DNA of 64,000 nt. Source: an uncultured Clostridia bacterium (lineage in GTDB: Bacteria > Bacillota > Clostridia > Oscillospirales > Oscillospiraceae). Made by a program: the position numbers and the translations under genes. The notes below the pieces were generated by a model, which made no database searches, was not told the origin of the DNA, and saw nothing but the letters and a program-made list of their open reading frames with translations. Positions 15,082 to 24,240 of this stretch are shown here, piece by piece (the stretch's first letter is position 1; every line of letters begins with the position of its first letter). The DNA is taken from the NCBI GenBank assembly GCA_947644595.1, contig CANSAE010000004.1, forward strand, positions 124,001 through 188,000, in the 5' to 3' direction.

Positions 15082-15714
15082 TCAGATCCCCAGGGCTTCG
15101 CAGATGGCCGCGGTGGTCGCCTCGATGGTGGGGCGATTGTCCACGGTCTTCAGCACGCCGCGCTTGCCGTAGAAGTCCTTCAGCGGCTCGGTCTCCTGAT
15201 GATAGGTCACCAGCCGGGCCTTCACAGTCTCGGGCGCGTCATCCTTGCGGATGGTGAGCCCGGCACCGCAGGCGTCGCACACGCCGTCTTTCTTCGGCGG
15301 ATTGGACACTACATGGAAGCTTGCGCCGCAAGCCGGGCAGGTGCGCCGGCCGGACATCCGCTCAATGATGGCCTCATCCGCGATCTCAATGGACAGTGCG
15401 CAGTCGATATGGATACCGCTGTCCTCCAGCGCCTCGGCCTGGGGGATCGTGCGGGGCACGCCATCCAAAATGAAGCCGTTTTTGCAGTCGGCTTCCGCCA
15501 GACGCTCATTGATAACGCCGATGATGACTTCATCGGGCACCAGGGCGCCTTTATCCATATACTCCTTGGCCTTCAGGCCCACGGGCGTGCCGTTTGCAAC
15601 GGCCGCCCGCAGGATGTTGCCTGTGGAGATGGTGGGGATATTCAGCTTTTTGCACAGGATCTCCGCCTGAGTCCCTTTGCCGGCGCCGGGGGCGCCCAAC
15701 AGTACGAGTTTCAT
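15082..15714 (-). CDS. adk: Adenylate kinase (zinc-binding lid)
   Basis: 210 residues. P-loop GAPGAGKGTQ at residues 7-16, the NMP-binding region TISTGNILRAAV, DGVPRTIPQAEAL, and the lid with CPACGASFHVV and a later CDACG, a four-Cys zinc site typical of Gram-positive enzymes. It interconverts ATP and AMP with ADP. It sits between secY and map, the common Firmicute position, and ends 3 bases before map. Confidence 0.98.
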   Translation of the reverse strand: MKLVLLGAPGAGKGTQAEILCKKLNIPTISTGNILRAAVANGTPVGLKAKEYMDKGALVPDEVIIGVINERLAEADCKNGFILDGVPRTIPQAEALEDSGIHIDCALSIEIADEAIIERMSGRRTCPACGASFHVVSNPPKKDGVCDACGAGLTIRKDDAPETVKARLVTYHQETEPLKDFYGKRGVLKTVDNRPTIEATTAAICEALGI

Positions 15715-15729
15715 TTGCGGTTCCTCCGA

Positions 15730-17157
15730 TTATTCCAAAAAGCCCTTGTAGTTGCGCATGATCATCTGAGCCTCCAGGGCACGCACGGTCTCCAGCGCCA
15801 CGCCGACCACAATGATGATGGACGTACCGCCCAGAGACAGGCCGGAATTGGCCGCGCTGGTGGAGCAGATGCTTACGATGATCGGCACCACGGCGATAAT
15901 GCCCAGGTACACAGCGCCGAACAAGGTGATCTTGTTCAGGACCTTGGACAAAAAGTCGCTGGTGGGCCGGCCCGGACGGATGCCGGGGATAAAGCCGCCG
16001 TTGTTCTTCAGGTTATTGGCCACCTCCACGGGGTTGAACTGGATAGTGGAGTAGAAATACGCGAAGAACACGATCAGCAGCAGATAAATGACCGCGTACA
16101 GGGGGCTGGAGATATTAAATACCTTTAGGAAGCCGCCTGCAATGCCGCCGCTTTCCGCGGTCTTGCCGAAGAACATCAAAATGGTCGCCGGCAGGGTCGC
16201 GATGGACTGGGCGAAGATGATAGGCAGAACGCCGGACATATTCACCTTCATGGGCAGGTTGGTGGCCTGGCCGCCGTACATCTTGCGGCCCACCACGCGC
16301 TTGGAATACTGCACCGGGATGCGGCGCTCGGCATCGTTCACGATAACGATGAGCACCACCAGCGCCAACGCGCCGATGAGCAGGAACACCGCCAGCCAGG
16401 GCGACAGAGCACTGTTCACCAAATACTTCGCCTGCTCTTCCGCGACATTTGCAGCATATCCCTGCGCAGTCAGGCTTTCTTTCAGCGTATCCATCGTGAT
16501 GCTTCCATCGTGGAGGCCGAACCAGCGGACCATGTTCTGAATCATGGTCAAAATCGCAGAGGGGAAACGGGATACGATATTGGCAAACAGGATGATGGAA
16601 ATACCGTTGCCGATGCCGAATTCCGTGATCTGCTCACCCAGCCACATGACCAGCGCGGAGCCGGAAGTGAAGGTGAAGATGATGACCAGCGCAGGCCAGA
16701 TGCCCTCAGCGCCGGGCACCAGCATACTGCTGCCGCTGCCGCCGCCGTTTTTAATGAGCATATAGTATGCAAAGCCCTGGATCAGTCCGATGACGATGGT
16801 AGCGTACCGGGTGATGCTGGCAATCTTCTTGCGGCCTTCCTCGCCGCCCTCCTTCGCCAGCCGCTCCAAAGCGGGGATGGCGATAGTCAGCAGCTGGATA
16901 ATGATGGACGCATTGATATACGGCTGGATGCTCAGCGCGAAAATAGACGCTTGTGACAACGCACTGCCGGACAGTACATTCAGGAATCCCAGCGCGGTGT
17001 TGCCCACCTGCTGGAAGTAGCTTTGCAGCAGAGCCGTGTCCACATAGGGCACGGTGACTGCGTTACCGATGCGGTACAGGAGAAGGATCACGAGAGTAAA
17101 CAGCACTTTTTTGCGGATCTCGTCTACCTTCCACGCGTTGCGCAGAGTCTCTATCAC
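15730..17157 (-). CDS. secY: Protein translocase subunit SecY
   Basis: 475 residues, ten membrane helices, the central pore of the Sec system that works with SecA (encoded at 32994). Signatures are RIGNAVTVPYVD, the plug region FLNVLSGSALSQASIFALSIQPYINASIIIQLL, IQYSKRVVGRKMYGGQATNLPMKVNMSGVLPIIFA and RGLEAQ-like RALEAQMIM. It is about 40 residues longer than common SecY because of an extra periplasmic stretch (GSITMDTLKESLTAQGY and following) between helices 5 and 6. The rplO stop directly adjoins its start. Confidence 0.97.
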   Translation of the reverse strand: MIETLRNAWKVDEIRKKVLFTLVILLLYRIGNAVTVPYVDTALLQSYFQQVGNTALGFLNVLSGSALSQASIFALSIQPYINASIIIQLLTIAIPALERLAKEGGEEGRKKIASITRYATIVIGLIQGFAYYMLIKNGGGSGSSMLVPGAEGIWPALVIIFTFTSGSALVMWLGEQITEFGIGNGISIILFANIVSRFPSAILTMIQNMVRWFGLHDGSITMDTLKESLTAQGYAANVAEEQAKYLVNSALSPWLAVFLLIGALALVVLIVIVNDAERRIPVQYSKRVVGRKMYGGQATNLPMKVNMSGVLPIIFAQSIATLPATILMFFGKTAESGGIAGGFLKVFNISSPLYAVIYLLLIVFFAYFYSTIQFNPVEVANNLKNNGGFIPGIRPGRPTSDFLSKVLNKITLFGAVYLGIIAVVPIIVSICSTSAANSGLSLGGTSIIIVVGVALETVRALEAQMIMRNYKGFLE

Positions 17158-17598
17158 TTAGACCACCTCGACCTTTCCGCCGGCGGCCTCGATCTTGGCC
17201 TTCGCGGATTCGGAAAAGGCGGAAGCCTTGACAGTGAGTTTCTTGGAAACTTCGCCGTTGCCCAAAAACTTCACGCCGTACTCGCACTTGGACAAGATAC
17301 CGGCAGTGAGCAGAGCCTGAGCGTCCACCACCGCGCCGTCCTCAAAACGGTTCAGAGCGGAAACGTTCACAGCCTCCAGAGGCTTGGCGAAAATGTTGTT
17401 GAAGCCGCGCTTGGGGATACGGCGGGCCAGAGGCATCTGGCCGCCTTCGAAGCCGATGCGCACGCCGCCGCCGGAACGGGCCTTCTGACCCTTGTGGCCG
17501 CGGCCGGCCGTTTTGCCATTGCCGGTAGCATGGCCCCGGCCCTTGCGCTTGGACACATGAGTGGAGCCTTCCACCGGAGAAAGTTCATTGATATACAT
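17158..17598 (-). CDS. rplO: 50S ribosomal protein L15
   Basis: 146 residues with the glycine-rich N-terminus [52 protein letters not shown] split over two family motifs, and the C-terminal [27 protein letters not shown]15 is an assembly protein of the large subunit. It lies between rpmD and secY. Its stop directly precedes the secY start. Confidence 0.97.
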   Translation of the reverse strand: MYINELSPVEGSTHVSKRKGRGHATGNGKTAGRGHKGQKARSGGGVRIGFEGGQMPLARRIPKRGFNNIFAKPLEAVNVSALNRFEDGAVVDAQALLTAGILSKCEYGVKFLGNGEVSKKLTVKASAFSESAKAKIEAAGGKVEVV

Positions 17599-17611
17599 TA
17601 GTACGCCCTCC

Positions 17612-17791
17612 TTATTCTTCCGTGACCTTCAACAGATAGCCGATCTGGGCGATCTTACCTCTGGTCTGGGGGTTATCGGGCTGGACGGTCTCGTTGCCGA
17701 TCTTGTGCAGGCCCAGGGACTGGGCGGTCGCAATGTGCTTATCCAGTCTACCATTCAGGCTCTTAACGAGCTTAATTTTCAGATTTGCCAT
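17612..17791 (-). CDS. rpmD: 50S ribosomal protein L30
   Basis: 59 residues: [20 protein letters not shown], then [20 protein letters not shown] and a C-terminal [10 protein letters not shown]. This is the bacterial short L30, in its standard place between rpsE and rplO, with AAGGAGGGGCAGACA before the ATG. Confidence 0.96.
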   Translation of the reverse strand: MANLKIKLVKSLNGRLDKHIATAQSLGLHKIGNETVQPDNPQTRGKIAQIGYLLKVTEE

Positions 17792-17804
17792 TGTCTGCCC
17801 CTCC

Positions 17805-18425
17805 TTAACCCAGGATTTCTTCAGGCGTCTTGCCGCGGACGGCGGCGACCTGATTCACATCGCGCAGGCTCTTCAGGCCCGCCATGGTGGCAGCGACCAC
17901 ATTCTGGGGGTTATTGGTGCGCAGGCACTTGGTACGAATGTCCTTGATGCCGGCGGCTTCCATCACCGCACGCACAGCGCCGCCGGCGATAACGCCGGTA
18001 CCGGGCGCAGCGGGCTTCAAAAGCACGCGACCCGCGCCGAACTCACCGATCACCTCGTGGGGGATCGTGGTACCCGTCAGGGTAATGGTGCTGATGTTCT
18101 TCTTGGCAGCCTCGATGCCCTTGCGGATCGCTTCGGACACTTCGCTGGCCTTGCCCAGGCCATAGCCCACACGGCCCTTGCCGTCGCCCACCACGCACAG
18201 CGCGGAGAATTTGGCCACACGGCCACCCTTCACGGTCTTAGAAACGCGGTTGAGGGCCACAACGGTCTCAATCATTTCGGGAGCTTCCTGCTCTCTGGGA
18301 CGACGGTCACGGCGGTCACGGCGGTCGCCGTTGTTCCGGCGGGACCCGCGGTCACTGCGCTCGGGACGCTCGCTTCTTTCAGGCTTCACGGCCTGTTCAG
18401 TCTTTTCGGTCAATTCTTCAGCCAT
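17805..18425 (-). CDS. rpsE: 30S ribosomal protein S5 with charged N-terminal extension
   Basis: 206 residues. The S5 core starts near residue 48: [43 protein letters not shown], then the C-terminal domain ending [25 protein letters not shown]. Ahead of it is an extension of about 45 residues that is low-complexity and strongly charged ([20 protein letters not shown] and [12 protein letters not shown]). S5 supports translational accuracy and helicase function. The rpsC gene of this operon has a similar disordered Arg-rich addition. Confidence 0.97.
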   Translation of the reverse strand: MAEELTEKTEQAVKPERSERPERSDRGSRRNNGDRRDRRDRRPREQEAPEMIETVVALNRVSKTVKGGRVAKFSALCVVGDGKGRVGYGLGKASEVSEAIRKGIEAAKKNISTITLTGTTIPHEVIGEFGAGRVLLKPAAPGTGVIAGGAVRAVMEAAGIKDIRTKCLRTNNPQNVVAATMAGLKSLRDVNQVAAVRGKTPEEILG

Positions 18426-18443
18426 TGATGGTTCCTCCTCCCC

Positions 18444-18803
18444 TTAGAATTTCAGGCCGCCCTCGCGGGCGCCCTCCGCCAGTGCCTGCACGCGGCCGTG
18501 ATACACATAGCCGCCGCGATCAAACACGACTTCTTCGATGCCTTTTGCCTTGGCGCGCTCGGCAATCGCCTTGCCCACCAGGGCCGCACCTTCGCAATTA
18601 CTGCCCTTAGCAGCAAAGCCCTTTTCGTGAGAGGAAGCGGCACACAAAGTGGTGCCGGCCACGTCGTCAATGATTTGGGCCACAATGTGGTTTTCGCTTC
18701 TGTAAATGCTCAGACGAGGTCTCTCGGGAGTGCCGGAGATCTTGCCGCGAATTCTCTGATGGCGCTTCAGACGAGCGGCCTTCGAGTCAGCTTTCTTAAT
18801 CAT
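18444..18803 (-). CDS. rplR: 50S ribosomal protein L18
   Basis: 119 residues: [37 protein letters not shown] and the end [27 protein letters not shown]18 binds 5S rRNA with L5. It sits between rplF and rpsE with normal spacing and length. Confidence 0.97.
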   Translation of the reverse strand: MIKKADSKAARLKRHQRIRGKISGTPERPRLSIYRSENHIVAQIIDDVAGTTLCAASSHEKGFAAKGSNCEGAALVGKAIAERAKAKGIEEVVFDRGGYVYHGRVQALAEGAREGGLKF

Positions 18804-18816
18804 TCAGCACACCTCC

Positions 18817-19356
18817 TTATTTCTTACCGGACTTACCGGCCTTGCGGCGGACAACTTCATAGTCATACTTGATGCCCTTGCCCTTATAGGGTTCGGGAGG
18901 ACGCTTGGACCGCACTTCGGCAGCAAACTGGCCGACCTTCTGCTTGTCGATGCCCTTGATGATAAGGGTGTTCGCATCGGGCACGTCGATTTTGATATCG
19001 TCGGTCTCGTCCACAGTGACGTCGTGGGAGAAGCCCAGCTTCATCACGACCTGATTGCCCTTCTTTTCCGCTCTGTAGCCAACGCCGTTGATCTCCAGCT
19101 TTTTCTCAAAGCCGTCGGTCACGCCCACGACCATGTTGTGAATCAGCGTTCTGGTCAGTCCGTGGAGGGATTTATCCATCTTGCTCTCGGTGGCGCGCTT
19201 GACATGCAGAACGCCCTCCTCCTGCTCAATGCTCATAGACGGAGCGATCTCACGCTCCAATTGGCCCTTGGGGCCCTTAACAGTGATGTGGCTGCCGTTC
19301 ACCTTGATTTCAACACCTGCGGGAACGGTGATGGGAGCTCTACCAATTCTTGACAT
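18817..19356 (-). CDS. rplF: 50S ribosomal protein L6
   Basis: 179 residues: MSRIGRAPITVPAGVEIKVNG, the tandem L6 folds, and the C-terminal signature PEPYKGKGIKYDYEVVRRKAGKSGKK. L6 lies near the factor-binding site of the 50S. It has AGGTATACAGTT before the start and the standard position between rpsH and rplR. Confidence 0.97.
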   Translation of the reverse strand: MSRIGRAPITVPAGVEIKVNGSHITVKGPKGQLEREIAPSMSIEQEEGVLHVKRATESKMDKSLHGLTRTLIHNMVVGVTDGFEKKLEINGVGYRAEKKGNQVVMKLGFSHDVTVDETDDIKIDVPDANTLIIKGIDKQKVGQFAAEVRSKRPPEPYKGKGIKYDYEVVRRKAGKSGKK

Positions 19357-19371
19357 AACTGTATACCTCCC

Positions 19372-19770
19372 TTACCACACGAATGCCAGGACTTCACCGC
19401 CGACGTGCAGCTTGCGGGCCGCTTTGTCGGTCATGACGCCCTTGGATGTTGAAATGATAGCGATGCCGAGGCCTTTAAGGACCTGGGGCAGTTCGTCCGC
19501 GCCGGCGTAAATACGCAAGCCGGGCTTGGAGACTCTGCGGAGTCCCTGAATGGCCTTCACCTTGCCGGGAAGGTACTTGAGGGTAACACGAATGATACCC
19601 TGGGTGCCGTCGTCAATGATCTGGAATCCCTTGATGTAGCCTTCATCGAGCAAAATCTGCGCGATGGAGATCTTCATCTTGGACGCCGGGACATCGACGG
19701 TCTCATGCTTCGCGGTACCGGCGTTGCGGATACGGGTCAGCATGTCTGCGATGGGGTCTGTGATCTGCAT
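19372..19770 (-). CDS. rpsH: 30S ribosomal protein S8
   Basis: 132 residues: [33 protein letters not shown] and the conserved end [27 protein letters not shown]8 binds helix 21 of 16S rRNA and in some bacteria represses the spc operon. Here rpsH is the first gene of a separate half-operon. The expected upstream neighbour rpsZ lies 1.24 kb away beyond an insertion, and a near-consensus promoter lies 250 bases upstream of rpsH. AGGAGG lies 7 bases before the start. Confidence 0.97.
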   Translation of the reverse strand: MQITDPIADMLTRIRNAGTAKHETVDVPASKMKISIAQILLDEGYIKGFQIIDDGTQGIIRVTLKYLPGKVKAIQGLRRVSKPGLRIYAGADELPQVLKGLGIAIISTSKGVMTDKAARKLHVGGEVLAFVW

Positions 19771-20021
19771 AATGTTTCCTCCTGTTGTAGGTTACAGTCC
19801 GGCTTTGCCGGATCTGTTCAGGCGGCGAGGTTCCACGCTAATACCTGATTAGCCGCGGCCTTTCGCCATCCTCACCGGGGGTGGGTCATTCCCCGGCTAT
19901 AAAAACCGCATGAGCCCTTTGGGTTTGCCCATTGTGTCCACACGGATTTTACCAATGTTTGCCCCTGTTTAAACGGAAAAATGGACGCAATACGCCCTAT
20001 ATCCCATAGAGACAGCAAGTT
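19771..20021 (-). other. Structured 5' leader upstream of rpsH
   Basis: A gene-free stretch between the promoter at 20022-20050 and rpsH. Possible hairpins include TCCGGC with GCCGGA (around 19798-19813) and a GCCGGGG with CCCCGGT arrangement (around 19877-19899). It could hold an autoregulatory S8 site or simply be remnant sequence. No coding signal seen. Confidence 0.4.
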
Positions 20022-20050
20022 ATTATACTTCTAAATTACAATTTTGTAAA
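20022..20050 (-). promoter_or_regulatory. Near-consensus promoter driving rpsH and the genes after it
   Basis: On the minus strand: TTTACA (20050-20045), 17-base spacer, TATAAT (20027-20022). This matches 11 of 12 consensus bases. It points at rpsH with a leader of about 245 nt. Confidence 0.8.
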
Positions 20051-20180
20051 GAACTTTCAAACTTTTCAGGAGAAATTTTCAAGTTTTCACAAAATTTCAG
20101 CGATTTAACCAGTTTCTTGTGGTAACATTTCGCAACATATGGTGAGAATTGCCATGTGCTTTGTTTTATTTCTCCAGTAT

Positions 20181-20381
20181 TCACGCCTCTTTGTTGTCCA
20201 AATCCTCCTGCGTAATGGCTCCATTTGCGGATTCCCACGCAGCCACGTGACGCATCATTAGTTCTTCAAGTTCCTTGTTGAGTGGACGTCCATTATACGC
20301 AGCAATATATTTCATTTTGTCAAGTAGCTGTCTGGGCGCTCTCAACCCATACTGCGGATTCTTGTGTACTCCTGCCGGCAA
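20181..20381 (-). CDS. Ribbon-helix-helix (Arc-like) small regulator
   Basis: A 66-residue protein. The central stretch QYGLRAPRQLLDKMKYIAAYNGRPLNKELEELMMRHVAAWE has the Arc/CopG pattern: a short beta strand (YGLRAP), helix A, the NGRPLNKEL turn, and helix B. Such proteins dimerise and bind short palindromes. The start is a TTG at 20381 with AGGAGG 7 bases upstream; the longer frame from 20435 would run through the divergent promoter and has no ribosome site. It is divergent from a 59-codon ORF, with two identical-type palindromes between. It lies inside the split spc operon. Confidence 0.8.
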   Translation of the reverse strand: MPAGVHKNPQYGLRAPRQLLDKMKYIAAYNGRPLNKELEELMMRHVAAWESANGAITQEDLDNKEA

Positions 20382-20435
20382 AATATTCTCCTCCTTGCAA
20401 ATCGTTTGCGGACAGTATACCAAACAAAAAAACAA

Positions 20436-20484
20436 TTGACATATAGTGGTTAACCACTTATACTATAAAAAGTGGATAACCACT
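20436..20484 (+). promoter_or_regulatory. Consensus promoter with twin palindromic operators
   Basis: TTGACA (20436-20441), 17-base spacer, TATACT (20459-20464). AGTGGTTAACCACT (20445-20458), a perfect palindrome, fills the spacer. AGTGGATAACCACT (20471-20484) is the second copy, centres 26 bp apart. Probably bound by the adjacent ribbon-helix-helix protein. Confidence 0.8.
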
Positions 20485-20502
20485 ATATAAGGAGGTGAAT
20501 TC

Positions 20503-20682
20503 ATGCACAATCCAAATTTGTCGCCGCAAGACCTGTACGCAAACATGTACGCCATAGCGATCCTGCTGGAGTTGCTGGAAAACCTGGCCTTGGAAGAAAC
20601 GTTTTCCCAGCGTCTGCACGCACTGACATACGACGCCTGGGAATCCCTTCCAAGTCACTTCATCGTAGACTTCTCCGCATAG
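20503..20682 (+). CDS. Small hypothetical protein (59 residues)
   Basis: Starts MHNPNLSPQDLYANMYAIAI and ends HFIVDFSA. It is acidic, helix-rich and soluble in appearance (ILLELLENLALEETFSQRLHALTYDAWESL). AAGGAGGTGAATTC gives an excellent ribosome site, and the promoter is close to consensus, so it is very probably real despite its size. No family recognised. It is probably repressed by the divergent regulator. It could act as a partner of that protein or be a cargo peptide. Confidence 0.65.
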   Translation: MHNPNLSPQDLYANMYAIAILLELLENLALEETFSQRLHALTYDAWESLPSHFIVDFSA

Positions 20683-20973
20683 CGCGCAAAGCCTTCCCCC
20701 CCCCAATGGGGGGGAAGGTGGCCCGCCCGCAGGGCGGGTCGAATGAGGGGTTCCCGGATAGGACAGCGCAGTCGTTCTATCGCACTCCCCCTCTCCCGCC
20801 CCTTCGGGGCACCCTCCCCCCCCCTGAGTGGGGAGGGCTTGAGCTTCGCAGAATTTCGCGGCGAAGGCGCGAAACAAATTCCAATCCATTTTTTCGGCAG
20901 CTTCGCCGCCGAAAAAATACCTTTCACGGAGAGAGTGTGCCCGCAGGGCGCGCGAACGCAGTACAAAAACAAT
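20683..20973. repeat. Palindrome-rich intergenic element (MITE-like)
   Basis: Contains five stacked inverted repeats: 20692-20717 (C-run against G-run), 20722-20738 (CCCGCCC/GGGCGGG), 20799-20811 (GCCCC/GGGGC), 20813-20836 (CCTCCCC/GGGGAGG) and 20889-20917 (TTTTTTCGGC/GCCGAAAAAA). The opening GCCTTCCCCC...GGGGGAAGGTGGC resembles repeats I know from gut clostridial genomes. No gene seen. Confidence 0.65.
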
Positions 20974-21009
20974 AAAAAAGAGACCCGGCTATGCCGGGTC
21001 TCTTTTTTT
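20974..21009 (-). terminator. Strong terminator directly after rpsZ
   Basis: AAAAAAGAGACCCGGC pairs with GCCGGGTCTCTTTTTT around three bases, 3 bases after the rpsZ stop. It cuts the ribosomal operon in two. Confidence 0.9.
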
Positions 21010-21011
21010 AA

Positions 21012-21197
21012 TTACCAGGATGCTTTCTTCACACCGGGGATCTCGCCCTTATAGGCCAGCTCACGGAAGCAGATACGGCAGATGCCGTAGTTGCGCAGGT
21101 AAGAATGGGGACGGCCGCAGATCTTGCAGCGGTTGTAAGCACGCGTGGAGAACTTGGGCTCTCTCTGCTGCTTGACTTTCATAGACTTTTTCGCCAT
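21012..21197 (-). CDS. rpsZ: 30S ribosomal protein S14 type Z
   Basis: 61 residues, short zinc-binding form: [24 protein letters not shown] with CKICG and CRICF knuckles (Cys24, 27, 40, 43) and the end [13 protein letters not shown]. It is placed after rplE as usual but is followed by a terminator rather than rpsH. It is therefore the last gene of the first half of the operon. Confidence 0.97.
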   Translation of the reverse strand: MAKKSMKVKQQREPKFSTRAYNRCKICGRPHSYLRNYGICRICFRELAYKGEIPGVKKASW

Positions 21198-21214
21198 GCT
21201 TTCTTACCTCCTTC

Positions 21215-21760
21215 TCAAGCCTTCGTGATGAAGGGCGCGCCCAACTGGCTCAGCAGCTCGCGGGCTTCCTCATCGGTGTTCGCGGTGGTGATGATCGCGA
21301 TGTTCATCCCACGCAGCTTCTCGATCTTGTCATACTCGATTTCCGGGAAGATGATCTGTTCCTTCAGGCCCAGGCTGTAGTTACCGCGGCCGTCAAACGC
21401 TTCTCCGGAGATACCGCGGAAGTCGCGGACACGGGGCAGCGCCACATTGAACAGACGGTCCAGGAACTCCCACATCCGATCGCCCCGCAGGGTGACCTTC
21501 ACGCCGACCTTCATTCCCTCGCGGAGCTTGAAGTTTGCCACGGACTTCTTTGCCACAGTGGCAACAGCCTTCTGACCGGTAATGTTGGAAATGTCTTTGA
21601 TAACAGCATCCAGCGCTTTCGCGTTGTCCTTGCAGTCGCCGCAGCCCACAGATACAACAATCTTATCCAGCCGGGGGATCTGCATCACAGACTTATACTG
21701 GAACTTCTCCATGAGCACAGGAGCGATCTCGTTCTGATACTTGGTTTTCAAAGTAGGCAT
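21215..21760 (-). CDS. rplE: 50S ribosomal protein L5
   Basis: 181 residues: [32 protein letters not shown], the loop [34 protein letters not shown] and the end [16 protein letters not shown]5 binds 5S rRNA and contacts S13 and P-site tRNA. Normal length and place between rplX and rpsZ. Confidence 0.98.
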   Translation of the reverse strand: MPTLKTKYQNEIAPVLMEKFQYKSVMQIPRLDKIVVSVGCGDCKDNAKALDAVIKDISNITGQKAVATVAKKSVANFKLREGMKVGVKVTLRGDRMWEFLDRLFNVALPRVRDFRGISGEAFDGRGNYSLGLKEQIIFPEIEYDKIEKLRGMNIAIITTANTDEEARELLSQLGAPFITKA

Positions 21761-21778
21761 AGTACGTTATCCTCCTTC

Positions 21779-22084
21779 TCACAGATTCGCGCCGCATTTT
21801 TTGCAGACGCGGGATTTCTTGCCGTTTTCGATCTTATGACCGACGCGGGTAGCCTTGCCGCACTTGGGGCAGACGACCTGCAGCTTGGAAGCGTAGATGG
21901 GGGTCTCGACCTTGATGATACCGCCCTCTTGGCCCTGCTTCCGGGGGGCCTGATGCTTGGTAGCCACGTTCACGCCTTCCACGACGACCTTCTGGCCGGC
22001 GGGATCTGCGCGCAGGACTTTGCCGGTCTTGCCCTTGTCCTTGCCGGACAGGACGATGACATTATCGCCAGTTTTGATTTTCAT
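21779..22084 (-). CDS. rplX: 50S ribosomal protein L24
   Basis: 101 residues with the KOW motif: MKIKTGDNVIVLSGKDKGKTGKVLRADP. The C-terminal half keeps CPKCGKATRVGHKIENGKKSRVCKKCGANL, a four-Cys ribbon. L24 initiates 50S assembly. It follows rplN after 15 bases. Confidence 0.98.
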   Translation of the reverse strand: MKIKTGDNVIVLSGKDKGKTGKVLRADPAGQKVVVEGVNVATKHQAPRKQGQEGGIIKVETPIYASKLQVVCPKCGKATRVGHKIENGKKSRVCKKCGANL

Positions 22085-22099
22085 ATACTTCGGCCCTCC

Positions 22100-22468
22100 T
22101 TAAATGACTTCGGGAGCCAGAGACAGGATCTTCATGTATTCCTTGTCACGCAGCTCACGAGCGACAGGCCCAAAGATACGGGTGCCCACGGGATTGTGGT
22201 CCTCGCGGATCAGCACAGCCGCATTCTCATCGAAGCGGACGTAAGTGCCGTCGGCGCGGCGCACGGGACGGGTGGTACGGACTACAACAGCCTTGACCAC
22301 ATCGCCCTTTTTCACGCTGCTGGCGGGCGCGCACTTCCGAACGGAAGCCACGATCACATCGCCCACGCCGGCATATTTCCGCCGGGAGCCGCCCAGCACG
22401 CGGATGCATTTGATCTCTTTGGCGCCGGTATTATCAGCGACCTTCAGATAGCTTTCTTCCTGAATCAT
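22100..22468 (-). CDS. rplN: 50S ribosomal protein L14
   Basis: 122 residues: [44 protein letters not shown], and [26 protein letters not shown] with the end [15 protein letters not shown]14 forms an intersubunit bridge. Standard place and length. Confidence 0.98.
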   Translation of the reverse strand: MIQEESYLKVADNTGAKEIKCIRVLGGSRRKYAGVGDVIVASVRKCAPASSVKKGDVVKAVVVRTTRPVRRADGTYVRFDENAAVLIREDHNPVGTRIFGPVARELRDKEYMKILSLAPEVI

Positions 22469-22483
22469 GTTGTGCCGCCTCCC

Positions 22484-22747
22484 TTACTTAGCCTTTTCAA
22501 CGATCTCGACCACGCGCCACCGCTTATCCTTGGACAGGGGGCGGGTCTCCATCACTCTCACGATATCGCCGACGCCGCACTCATTGTTCTCGTCATGAGC
22601 CTTGAGGCGGTAGGTACGGCCGATGATCTTTTTATATTTCTTGTGTGCCACGCGGTCCTCCACGATGACGACGACGGTCTTATCCATCTTGTCGGAGACG
22701 ACCTTGCCCACACGAACCTTACGGGCAGTTGTTCTTACTTCGTTCAT
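22484..22747 (-). CDS. rpsQ: 30S ribosomal protein S17
   Basis: 87 residues of OB fold: [43 protein letters not shown], then [28 protein letters not shown]. Its ATG overlaps the rpmC stop (ATGA at 22747-22744), implying coupled translation. Confidence 0.98.
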   Translation of the reverse strand: MNEVRTTARKVRVGKVVSDKMDKTVVVIVEDRVAHKKYKKIIGRTYRLKAHDENNECGVGDIVRVMETRPLSKDKRWRVVEIVEKAK

Positions 22748-22947
22748 TTCGCATCTCCTCCGACTTCTTTCTCACGGATCACAGTCTTGACCCGGGCAAT
22801 ATCCCGGCGCAGCGCGGTGATCTTCGTGGGGTTGTCAAGATGGTTGGTGGCCAGCTGCATACGGAGCATGAACAGGTCGCGCTTGAGTTCCACAAGCTTG
22901 TTCTCAAGCTGATCGACGGACATAGAACGGATTTCACTTGCCTTCAT
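22744..22947 (-). CDS. rpmC: 50S ribosomal protein L29
   Basis: 67 residues: [61 protein letters not shown]. The start is the ATG at 22947 just after the rplP stop, with AAGGTGGTG inside the end of rplP as ribosome site; an upstream in-frame ATG would overlap rplP and does not fit the family. It overlaps rpsQ by 4 bases. Confidence 0.97.
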   Translation of the reverse strand: MKASEIRSMSVDQLENKLVELKRDLFMLRMQLATNHLDNPTKITALRRDIARVKTVIREKEVGGDAK

Positions 22948-22948
22948 C

Positions 22949-23377
22949 TTATTCACCACCTTCGACAGTTTCGCCCTTCTTGACGATCTTCGTCTTGCAG
23001 GGGAGTTTGTGGCTGGCCAGACGCATGGCCTCACGCGCCACCTCTTCGGAAACGCCGGCGATCTCGAACAGCACTCTGCCGGGCTTTACGACAGCGACCC
23101 AGTAATCCGGGGAGCCTTTACCGGAACCCATACGGGTCTCAGCGGGCTTGGAGGTCACGGGCTTGTCGGGGAAGATCTTGATCCAGACCTTACCGCCGCG
23201 CTTGGTATAACGGGTCATGGCGATACGGGCCGCCTCGATCTGATTGGAGGTGATCCAGCAGGGCTCCTGAGCCACCAAGCCGAAATCACCGTACGCAACG
23301 AAGTTGCCGCGGGTAGCTTTGCCTTTCATACGGCCGCGCTGCACTCTGCGGTACTTCACTCTTTTGGGCATCAACAT
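22949..23377 (-). CDS. rplP: 50S ribosomal protein L16
   Basis: 142 residues: [20 protein letters not shown], the loop [46 protein letters not shown], and the end [12 protein letters not shown] plus a short acidic tail. L16 lies at the A-site tRNA elbow. The ATG shares one base with the rpsC stop (TAATG). Confidence 0.98.
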   Translation of the reverse strand: MLMPKRVKYRRVQRGRMKGKATRGNFVAYGDFGLVAQEPCWITSNQIEAARIAMTRYTKRGGKVWIKIFPDKPVTSKPAETRMGSGKGSPDYWVAVVKPGRVLFEIAGVSEEVAREAMRLASHKLPCKTKIVKKGETVEGGE

Positions 23378-24225
23378 TACGCGTTGCCTCCTTCCTTAGG
23401 ACCGGACTGACGGGGAGGTCTCTGACCGCCGTCGCGGTTGTAGCCGCCGCGGTCGCCGCCGGGTCTGCGGTCACGGTTGTAACCGCCGCGGTCACCGCCT
23501 CTGCGGTCGTTGCGCCGGCCGCCTCTGCGGTCGTCACGGCGACGCTCGTCCAAGGGCTTGGACAGGTCCATGGTCCGGGGCGTGGTACGCAGGGTCTGGC
23601 TCAGCACCTCGCCCTTGTAGATCCACACCTTCACGCCGATGCGGCCGTAAGTGGTGGCAGCTTCGGCGAAACCGTAGTCAATATCGGCACGCAGGGTCTG
23701 CAGGGGGATGGTACCCTCGTGATAGCACTCGCTGCGGGCGATTTCAGCGCCGCCGATACGGCCGGAGCACATGACCTTGATGCCCAGAGCGCCCATACGC
23801 ATGGCGCGGCCCATGGCATTCTTCATGGCACGGCGGAAGGCAATACGCTTTTCCAGCTGCTGGGCGATGTTCTCTGCCACCAGCTGAGCATTGGTATCGG
23901 GGGTGCGGACCTCAATGATGGAAATCTTCACCTTTTTACCGATGCGCTTTTCCACTTCGCCCTCCAGACGCTGGATCTCAGTGCCGCCCTTGCCGATGAC
24001 GACGCCGGGGCGGGAGCAGTGGATGAAGATGCGAACGCCGTTGGAATCGCGCTCGATCTCGATTTTGGGGACGCCTGCGGAATACAGGGTCTTTTTCAGG
24101 TACTTGCGGATGTTGTAGTCTTCCACCAGCAGGTCGCCGACTTTGTCTTCTCTGGCGTACCATCTGGAATCCCAGTCTTTAATGACGCCCACGCGCATGC
24201 CGTGGGGATTGACTTTCTGTCCCAT
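23377..24225 (-). CDS. rpsC: 30S ribosomal protein S3 with Arg/Gly-rich tail
   Basis: 282 residues. The S3 part (to about residue 220) opens [23 protein letters not shown], has the KH domain [25 protein letters not shown] and ends [16 protein letters not shown]. Beyond it is a tail of about 55 residues rich in R, G, D, N and Y, with repeats [21 protein letters not shown] and [13 protein letters not shown] (each part of one run). Common S3 is about 210-230 residues. RGG-like tails can bind RNA; no function is shown here. Confidence 0.97.
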   Translation of the reverse strand: MGQKVNPHGMRVGVIKDWDSRWYAREDKVGDLLVEDYNIRKYLKKTLYSAGVPKIEIERDSNGVRIFIHCSRPGVVIGKGGTEIQRLEGEVEKRIGKKVKISIIEVRTPDTNAQLVAENIAQQLEKRIAFRRAMKNAMGRAMRMGALGIKVMCSGRIGGAEIARSECYHEGTIPLQTLRADIDYGFAEAATTYGRIGVKVWIYKGEVLSQTLRTTPRTMDLSKPLDERRRDDRRGGRRNDRRGGDRGGYNRDRRPGGDRGGYNRDGGQRPPRQSGPKEGGNA

Positions 24226-24240
24226 ATTCTGCCTCCTCCC

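Noticed and set aside
20023..20238. 71-codon minus-strand frame between the RHH gene and rpsH
   Set aside because: It overlaps the end of the RHH gene in another frame, has no ribosome site, and its end runs into the rpsH promoter.
20181..20682. RHH/small-ORF pair as a classical toxin-antitoxin operon
   Set aside because: The genes are divergent rather than co-transcribed, and the ORF matches no toxin fold I know.
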